DNA of 5,332 bases, taken from the NCBI GenBank assembly GCA_937863195.1, contig CALMET010000094.1, forward strand, positions 1 to 5,332, written 5' to 3'. A model generated the notes under the pieces. It searched no databases. It saw nothing but the letters and a program-made list of their open reading frames with translations, and was not told the DNA's origin. Below are positions 1-3,622 of the stretch, in pieces (position 1 is the stretch's first letter; each line of letters opens with the position of its first letter). This DNA is from an uncultured bacterium. Lineage in GTDB: Bacteria > Patescibacteria > ABY1 > SG8-24 > 2-12-FULL-60-25. The position numbers and the translations under genes are program-made.

Positions 1-1
1 T

Positions 2-1819
2 TCTGACGCCTATATTGAAAAAGAGGCACAGATCAATCAAGAGATCGATCGCTTGCGCCACGCCGCCACGCAGTCGGTTTTAACACGCAAAGACGTGATT
101 ATCGTTGCGACCGTTTCTTGTATTTATGGACTTGGCTCGCCAAAAGAATACGAGAATACCGTGATGCATTTGAAAGTGGGTGAGGATTTTGATCGTGAAA
201 AAGTCTTGCAACGTTTGGTGGATATGCAGTTCACCCGCACCCAAACCGATTTGACCCGCGGTACCTTTCGCATGCGCGGCACCTTAATGGAGGTGATGCC
301 GGTGAATGAAGAATTTATCTACCGTATCGATGCAACGCGCGGATTCATCGAGCATATCGACCGCCAAGATCCGATCACGAAAGCGTTTCAGAGCAATTTG
401 AAAGATATGTGGTTGTTTCCGGCCAAGCATTTCATCACGGCCAGCAAAGAACGTGAAGCGGCCTTGGTAAAGATTCGTGAAGAATTGAAAGAACGCCTCG
501 AATATTTTGAAAAGAACGGCAAGCTGCTTGAGGCTGAACGCCTCGAACGCAAAACGAAATACGATCTTGAATTGCTTGAAACGCTTGGTTACTGCAATGG
601 TGTTGAAAACTACTCGCAACCTCTTTCTGGTCGCGCTCCAGGCGAACCGCCAGATACGTTATTTGAATACTTCCCTGATGATTTCTTGCTGGTGATCGAC
701 GAATCGCATGTCACGGTGCCGCAACTTGGCGGCATGTATGAGGGTGACCGTTCGCGCAAGCAATCATTGATTGAGCACGGTTTTCGCTTGCCTTCGGCGG
801 CCGATAACCGTCCTTTGCAATTTCATGAACTTGAAAAGAAGATGAGGAAAACCATCTTCGTTTCAGCAACGCCGGGCAAATACGAAAAAGAAAATTCATC
901 CCGCATTGCCGAGCAGATCATTCGTCCTACCGGCCTCGTTGATCCTGAGGTGGTCTTATTGCCAGTGACTCCGGGTGATTATGAAGCAGGGGACTTGCCA
1001 ATTGAGTTGCCATTTGCCATCCCATCGCCATATGAAGGCCAGGTGCATGATCTTTTGAATAACCGCATCCCAGAAGTCATTGCGCGCGGTGAACGCATTC
1101 TGGTGACAACGCTCACGAAAAAGATGTCTGAAGATCTGACGACCTTCATGACCGAACGCGGTTTAAAGGTGCGCTATTTGCATAGCGGCATTGAAACCGT
1201 TGAACGCCTTGAGATTCTTTCTGAATTCCGCAAAGGCACGTATGACATTATCGTGGGTGTTAACTTGCTTCGCGAAGGTCTCGATCTTCCTGAAGTGTCA
1301 TTAGTGGCGATCATGGACGCGGACAAAGAAGGTTTCTTGCGTTCTGAAACGTCCCTCATTCAGACGATCGGCCGTGCGGCACGTAATGTCCGCGGTCGCG
1401 TGCTTTTGTATGCCGACAATATGACCGGTTCGCTTGATCGCGCCATTAAAGAAACAGAACGCCGTCGTGCCAAACAGGTTGCTTACAATATCAAACACAA
1501 AATCACGCCGAAGACGATCATTAAAGCGATTGATGATCTTCGTGAAATTCTTGGTTTGTCGGCAAGTGAAAAAGACATTAAGGCCATCTTGAAACTTGAG
1601 CTTACGGCTGATTCGCATGAACTGGGCGATATCATCAAACAAAAAGAAAAAGAAATGAAAGAAGCTGCCAAGAATCTTGAATTCGAATTGGCCGCCATTC
1701 TGCGCGATGAGATCGGCCAATTGGACAATGAACTTCGCAAACGCAATCGCGAATCAGCGCTTCCTGATAAAGAAAAAAAGCAAGTAGAGAAAAAGGGGAG
1801 ACATGGCCGCACACGCTAG
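2..1819 (+). CDS. uvrB: UvrABC system protein B (excision repair helicase), 5' end missing
   Basis: UvrB is the damage-verifying helicase-like subunit of nucleotide excision repair: UvrA loads it on damaged DNA and it then recruits UvrC for incision. The open frame runs in from the left edge at base 2; the TTG at base 53 is an internal Leu codon, since family sequence (IEKEAQINQEIDRLRH) precedes it. About 606 codons are visible. Roughly 100 N-terminal residues are absent, including Walker A and the Tyr-rich beta-hairpin. Visible in order (residues counted from base 2): VSCIYGLGSP; FRMRG; the GYCNGVENYS and SGRAPGEPP region; Walker B DESH at about 233-236 followed by GGMYEGDRSRK; SATPGKYE; helicase motifs VTTLTKKMSEDL, RYLHSGIETVER, NLLREGLDLPEVSL and QTIGRAARN; and a C-terminal UVR domain (NLEFELAAILRDEIGQL) that binds UvrC. 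A stretch of about 22 extra residues is encoded at 968-1033. No terminator follows the stop codon. Identification is essentially certain. Confidence 0.98.
   Translation, partial: SDAYIEKEAQINQEIDRLRHAATQSVLTRKDVIIVATVSCIYGLGSPKEYENTVMHLKVGEDFDREKVLQRLVDMQFTRTQTDLTRGTFRMRGTLMEVMPVNEEFIYRIDATRGFIEHIDRQDPITKAFQSNLKDMWLFPAKHFITASKEREAALVKIREELKERLEYFEKNGKLLEAERLERKTKYDLELLETLGYCNGVENYSQPLSGRAPGEPPDTLFEYFPDDFLLVIDESHVTVPQLGGMYEGDRSRKQSLIEHGFRLPSAADNRPLQFHELEKKMRKTIFVSATPGKYEKENSSRIAEQIIRPTGLVDPEVVLLPVTPGDYEAGDLPIELPFAIPSPYEGQVHDLLNNRIPEVIARGERILVTTLTKKMSEDLTTFMTERGLKVRYLHSGIETVERLEILSEFRKGTYDIIVGVNLLREGLDLPEVSLVAIMDADKEGFLRSETSLIQTIGRAARNVRGRVLLYADNMTGSLDRAIKETERRRAKQVAYNIKHKITPKTIIKAIDDLREILGLSASEKDIKAILKLELTADSHELGDIIKQKEKEMKEAAKNLEFELAAILRDEIGQLDNELRKRNRESALPDKEKKQVEKKGRHGRTR
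968..1033 (+). other. In-frame insertion in UvrB before the C-terminal helicase domain
   Basis: From memory of E. coli UvrB, the segment after 'RPTGLLDP' reads RPVATQVDDLL. Here the matching segment begins LLPV and resumes at EGQVHDLL, with about 22 residues between. The extra stretch is Pro-rich and acidic (starts TPGDYEAGD, ends FAIPSPY) and keeps the reading frame. It lies in the connection between the SATPG motif region and the second helicase core domain, so it is probably a surface loop. It may be shared by close relatives; that cannot be judged here. The boundaries are uncertain by a few residues. Confidence 0.7.
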
Positions 1820-1829
1820 GGTTGACTGA
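1803..1829 (+). other. Eight-codon micro-ORF overlapping the uvrB 3' end, possible remnant gene start
   Basis: A purine-rich GGGGAG at 1795-1800 stands 2 nt before an ATG at 1803, inside the last codons of uvrB and in another frame. The ORF encodes MAAHARVD and stops at 1827-1829. An overlapping start next to a Shine-Dalgarno-like run is how a translationally coupled downstream gene would begin, so this may be the stump of a gene once coupled to uvrB. It may equally be chance, because the same bases encode the C-terminal Lys/Gly/Arg tail of UvrB. The spacing is short for efficient initiation. Confidence 0.2.
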
Positions 1830-1850
1830 ATTGTTGTAATTTGTTATAGA
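1822..1850 (+). promoter_or_regulatory. Sigma70-like promoter for the 126-residue gene
   Basis: A -35 box TTGACT (1822-1827) and a -10 box TATAGA (1845-1850) are separated by exactly 17 nt. The predicted transcription start is near 1857, giving a leader of about 26 nt that contains the Shine-Dalgarno sequence GGAGG (1872-1876) of the gene at 1883. The -35 overlaps the stop of the micro-ORF ending at 1829 and begins only 3 nt after the uvrB stop codon. The 8-bp palindrome CCACGTGG (1857-1864) lies at the predicted start site and could be a repressor site, but it is short enough to be chance. Confidence 0.7.
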
Positions 1851-1882
1851 TTTGCTCCACGTGGTTAACTTGGAGGTGCCCC

Positions 1883-2263
1883 ATGTTCGGATGGAAAACG
1901 TACAAAACCCCCGTAGATACGGACCTCGCAGTTTTCTCGCGAGGTGATGCCACCGTTCCGCGCACGCACTGGTGGAATCACTGGTATTTGCTGCTCACCG
2001 ACGCCTGGAAGCGCGTCATCGTCGTCGAGGTCGATCCCTCCTACGGCGATGCGTACGCGATCTACAGTGTCGGGTATGACCCCGAGAAGGGCTCGGCCAT
2101 GTGTCGTCCCATCAATCGGATGACCACCAAGGTCGCCTTCAGGGTCGGTTACGAGCCCTGTTATTTCTTCGCCCTCAATAGCGAAGGCAAGCAGATCCCG
2201 CTTCGAATCGTCACCGAGCTGATGCCTGCCGTCATGCTCGAACCTGGTGCTACCATCGTCTGA
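1883..2263 (+). CDS. Hypothetical protein, 126 aa, aromatic-rich and soluble
   Basis: I do not recognise this protein. The ATG at 1883 has a strong Shine-Dalgarno GGAGG (1872-1876) with 6 nt spacing, a promoter just upstream and a hairpin terminator after the stop, so it is very probably a real single-gene unit. There is no signal peptide or membrane segment, so it is probably cytoplasmic. The N-terminal third is rich in aromatics: Trp4, Trp30, Trp31, Trp34 and Trp42, with an HWWNHW cluster at 29-34. Alternating hydrophobic runs (YLLL, RVIVVEVD, AYAIYSVGYD) suggest a beta-rich small domain. There are two cysteines, one at 74 and one further on in the YEPCYFF stretch. Two 60-base samples (1981-2040 and 2041-2100) are each about 62% G+C, with mostly C or G at third positions (gtc, atc, acc, gcc, gag). 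uvrB is lower, so the gene may have been acquired from a GC-richer source. Existence is well supported; function is unknown. Confidence 0.85.
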   Translation: MFGWKTYKTPVDTDLAVFSRGDATVPRTHWWNHWYLLLTDAWKRVIVVEVDPSYGDAYAIYSVGYDPEKGSAMCRPINRMTTKVAFRVGYEPCYFFALNSEGKQIPLRIVTELMPAVMLEPGATIV

Positions 2264-2283
2264 GCCCGCCCTTTCTTCTCACG

Positions 2284-2316
2284 AACCGCCTCGCGAATTC
2301 TCGCTTGGTGGTTTTT
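2284..2316 (+). terminator. Rho-independent terminator after the 126-residue gene
   Basis: The outer stem AACCGCC (2284-2290) pairs with GGTGGTT (2307-2313), seven pairs including one G-U. A 2x2 internal loop follows, then an inner stem GCGA/TCGC (2293-2296 and 2301-2304) closed by an ATTC loop. A run of five T (2312-2316) follows directly. The structure ends 14 nt before the next promoter, separating the two transcription units. Confidence 0.75.
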
Positions 2317-2330
2317 GATTGATGATAGGC

Positions 2331-2358
2331 TTGACATCAGCGATTGGATACGTAGAAT
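2331..2358 (+). promoter_or_regulatory. Strong sigma70-like promoter for the lipoprotein gene
   Basis: The -35 box is a consensus TTGACA (2331-2336). The -10 box TAGAAT (2353-2358) matches the consensus at five of six positions, and the spacer is 16 nt. The predicted start is near 2365, leaving a leader of about 30 nt with a Shine-Dalgarno GAGGTG (2385-2390) before the GTG start at 2395. This is the best promoter in the window. Confidence 0.78.
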
Positions 2359-2394
2359 CACCTTGCTGTAAACCAATAACAGAAGAGGTGTCTG

Positions 2395-3165
2395 GTGTTC
2401 AGAAAGAAAATCGTTTGTTTTACCCTCGTAACGTTTGCTCTTTTCGGCTGTGGCGAGATCCCAGCCGAAGAAGTGGTGCAGACGCCTCCTGACATGGATG
2501 CGGCTAATGCACTCGTGGCAGACCTGACCCCGTTCGTCGAATGGGAGCCGGGAAGTCATGAACCTTGGTTCGATGAAGATGCTGCGCGCGCTGCTGGGCT
2601 CTCTGAAGATCGTATTGCTGTCGGAGTCGAGATGACGCTGCTGTCGCAAGATGCGGCGGCGATGCTCTCGATGGACGAGGACCCCACGATCCAGAAGGAT
2701 GCCGCAATAAACATCGCTTTTCCATGGATTTCACCGCTGACAGCGGTTACATTCCATGCGTTTCGATCTAGCTTGGGAGACGCATGTCCTTCGCCCAAGT
2801 TCGCACCCGCGATTACGGGCTGGCAATCACGAGCTACAGCGATCAGTAAGCTCACGAATGCAGGTTATCGTCCAACGCTATATCCAACAGGAACATGCGC
2901 TGTGAACGGTCCAGCTTCTTACGGGCAGACAGGTAATGACTATACTAGACCGGTATACGCATCTGTCAGTGGGTCAGCATCGGTTCCCTGTTATCGAAAT
3001 CAGGGAATCGTGAGTGCAACGCCTCCTTGGACATTCCAAGTTGAAGGCGGAGCATCAAACAGCACAAATGGAATAAGGGAACCCAGTCCAGAGGTATGTG
3101 AATACACCTGGCCAACGTGGTGGTGGGGAGGGTATACTCTCTACTATCACAGGTTCTACTGCTAG
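2395..3165 (+). CDS. Predicted lipoprotein, 256 aa, unknown function
   Basis: I recognise no family. The GTG start at 2395 is chosen because GAGGTG (2385-2390) lies 4 nt upstream, a strong promoter precedes it, and translation gives a typical lipoprotein signal: a basic n-region (FRKK, residues 2-5), a hydrophobic core (6-17) and a lipobox LFGC with Cys19 as the lipid-bearing residue. Residues 20-60 are acidic and Pro-rich, probably an exposed linker. Residues 60-105 look helical and Ala-rich (DEDAARAAGLSEDR, SQDAAAML). The remainder is Gly/Ser/Thr/Tyr-rich, probably beta, with cysteines at 131, 168, 199, 235 and 256. The tail is very aromatic (WPTWWWGGYTLYYHRFYC) and ends on a Cys. Five mature-domain cysteines leave one unpaired if the others form disulfides. 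G+C drops along the gene, about 62% at 2581-2640 and 50% at 3061-3120 by sample count, so it could be a composite of two origins. The protein is probably anchored on the outer face of the cytoplasmic membrane. Confidence 0.85.
   Translation: MFRKKIVCFTLVTFALFGCGEIPAEEVVQTPPDMDAANALVADLTPFVEWEPGSHEPWFDEDAARAAGLSEDRIAVGVEMTLLSQDAAAMLSMDEDPTIQKDAAINIAFPWISPLTAVTFHAFRSSLGDACPSPKFAPAITGWQSRATAISKLTNAGYRPTLYPTGTCAVNGPASYGQTGNDYTRPVYASVSGSASVPCYRNQGIVSATPPWTFQVEGGASNSTNGIREPSPEVCEYTWPTWWWGGYTLYYHRFYC
2981..3010. repeat. Inverted repeat, 10-nt arms, inside the lipoprotein gene
   Basis: CGGTTCCCTG (2981-2990) and CAGGGAATCG (3001-3010) pair over ten positions, with one G-U pair, around a 10-nt loop. 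It lies within the codons for residues around Cys199. No T tract follows, so it is not an intrinsic terminator. It could slow ribosomes, stabilise a 3' mRNA fragment, or be coincidental. Confidence 0.5.
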
Positions 3166-3189
3166 TATTCCAAATAGCAACCTAGGCCT

Positions 3190-3215
3190 GGGCGCAAGCA
3201 ATCTTGCGCCCTTCT
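3190..3215 (+). terminator. Probable weak terminator after the lipoprotein gene
   Basis: GGGCGCAAG (3190-3198) and CTTGCGCCC (3203-3211) form a perfect 9-bp stem with a CAAT loop, 24 nt after the lipoprotein stop codon. The following tract, TTCT then AAATT, is poor in T, so termination may be incomplete. Read-through could supply transcription to the gene at 3236, which lacks a convincing promoter of its own. Confidence 0.6.
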
Positions 3216-3235
3216 AAATTAACAATAATTTTATT

Positions 3236-3559
3236 ATGCAGAAAAATATTCAGAATACAGTCCTTGCAATAGTCCTCGTCACTACCCTGGTCGGTATTGT
3301 TTCTTTTTTATATATTCAGAAGAATAGTCTTAAGAATGAAGTGGTTCGTGTTTGTCGTAGACAATCAGATATCTATTCATGCGTTAAGAACGAATCTATT
3401 AAACATAAGTCAGTAAAGCCTTGCTATATTCTCAATGCTGGCATAAATGATAAATGCGTCGAAGAGGTATACCAGACTATCGGAGACAAGATGCTCTGTG
3501 GTGATATTCTTGAATCAGGCATTAAGGCTAATTGTGAGGCGTATTTTTCAGCAAAATAA
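3236..3559 (+). CDS. Small membrane-anchored protein with periodic cysteines, 107 aa
   Basis: An N-terminal hydrophobic helix (about residues 8-27, after the short MQKNIQN n-region) should act as an uncleaved anchor, leaving the rest outside the cytoplasm. The outer part has six cysteines at 40, 49, 63, 74, 88 and 100. C49 to C74 and C63 to C88 are both 25 residues apart, and C74 to C100 is 26, giving a helical-hairpin repeat of about 25 residues; NAGINDKC (67-74) and ESGIKANC (93-100) are similar. I associate such cysteine-spaced helical repeats with small secreted proteins in Patescibacteria and some archaea, where function is unknown; disulfides between neighbouring helices are likely. The ATG is the only plausible start (no in-frame GTG or TTG follows before the anchor, and a TAA lies upstream at 3215), yet no Shine-Dalgarno is present in the A/T-rich leader. 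Base samples are 30-37% G+C, the lowest in the window. Confidence 0.75.
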   Translation: MQKNIQNTVLAIVLVTTLVGIVSFLYIQKNSLKNEVVRVCRRQSDIYSCVKNESIKHKSVKPCYILNAGINDKCVEEVYQTIGDKMLCGDILESGIKANCEAYFSAK

Positions 3560-3605
3560 CATTTTAATCTGGAGGTAGTTGGGCGTTTGTTCTTTTTTCG
3601 TACGG

Positions 3606-3611
3606 TATGAT
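3606..3611 (+). promoter_or_regulatory. Candidate -10 box just upstream of dnaG
   Basis: TATGAT (3606-3611) matches the -10 consensus at five of six positions. No good -35 lies at 16-18 nt: TTGTTC (3587-3592) is only 13 nt away. If used, transcription would start around 3618 and leave a leader of about five bases before the dnaG ATG, a nearly leaderless mRNA. A strong Shine-Dalgarno-like GGAGGT (3571-3576) lies upstream with no convincing gene behind it. Confidence 0.35.
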
Positions 3612-3622
3612 AAAAGCGAGGT

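Noticed and set aside
53..55. TTG as the start codon of the uvrB frame
   Set aside because: Conserved UvrB sequence continues upstream to the window edge, so this is an internal Leu codon.
1301..1812. Minus-strand open frames of 139 and 109 codons
   Set aside because: They lie opposite the highly conserved uvrB frame, are low-complexity (Phe- or Ser-rich) and have no ribosome-binding site or family match; they are shadows of uvrB codon use.
2161..2649. Minus-strand 162-codon open frame
   Set aside because: It crosses the 126-residue gene's end, the terminator, a good + strand promoter and the lipoprotein signal sequence. The + strand signals are mutually consistent, and the antisense product resembles no protein family.
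2504..2855. Minus-strand frames of 76 and 99 codons
   Set aside because: They are antisense to the lipoprotein gene, have no initiation signals, and reflect its GC-rich codon pattern.
3587..3610. Seven-codon leader peptide (TTG start) upstream of dnaG
   Set aside because: It is too short, starts on TTG 11 nt after GGAGG, and has no attenuator-type hairpins or codon bias to support regulation.
1820..3622. Mobile element with integrase or flanking repeats
   Set aside because: I compared the junctions after uvrB and before dnaG and saw no matching direct or inverted repeats, and no recombinase gene is present.
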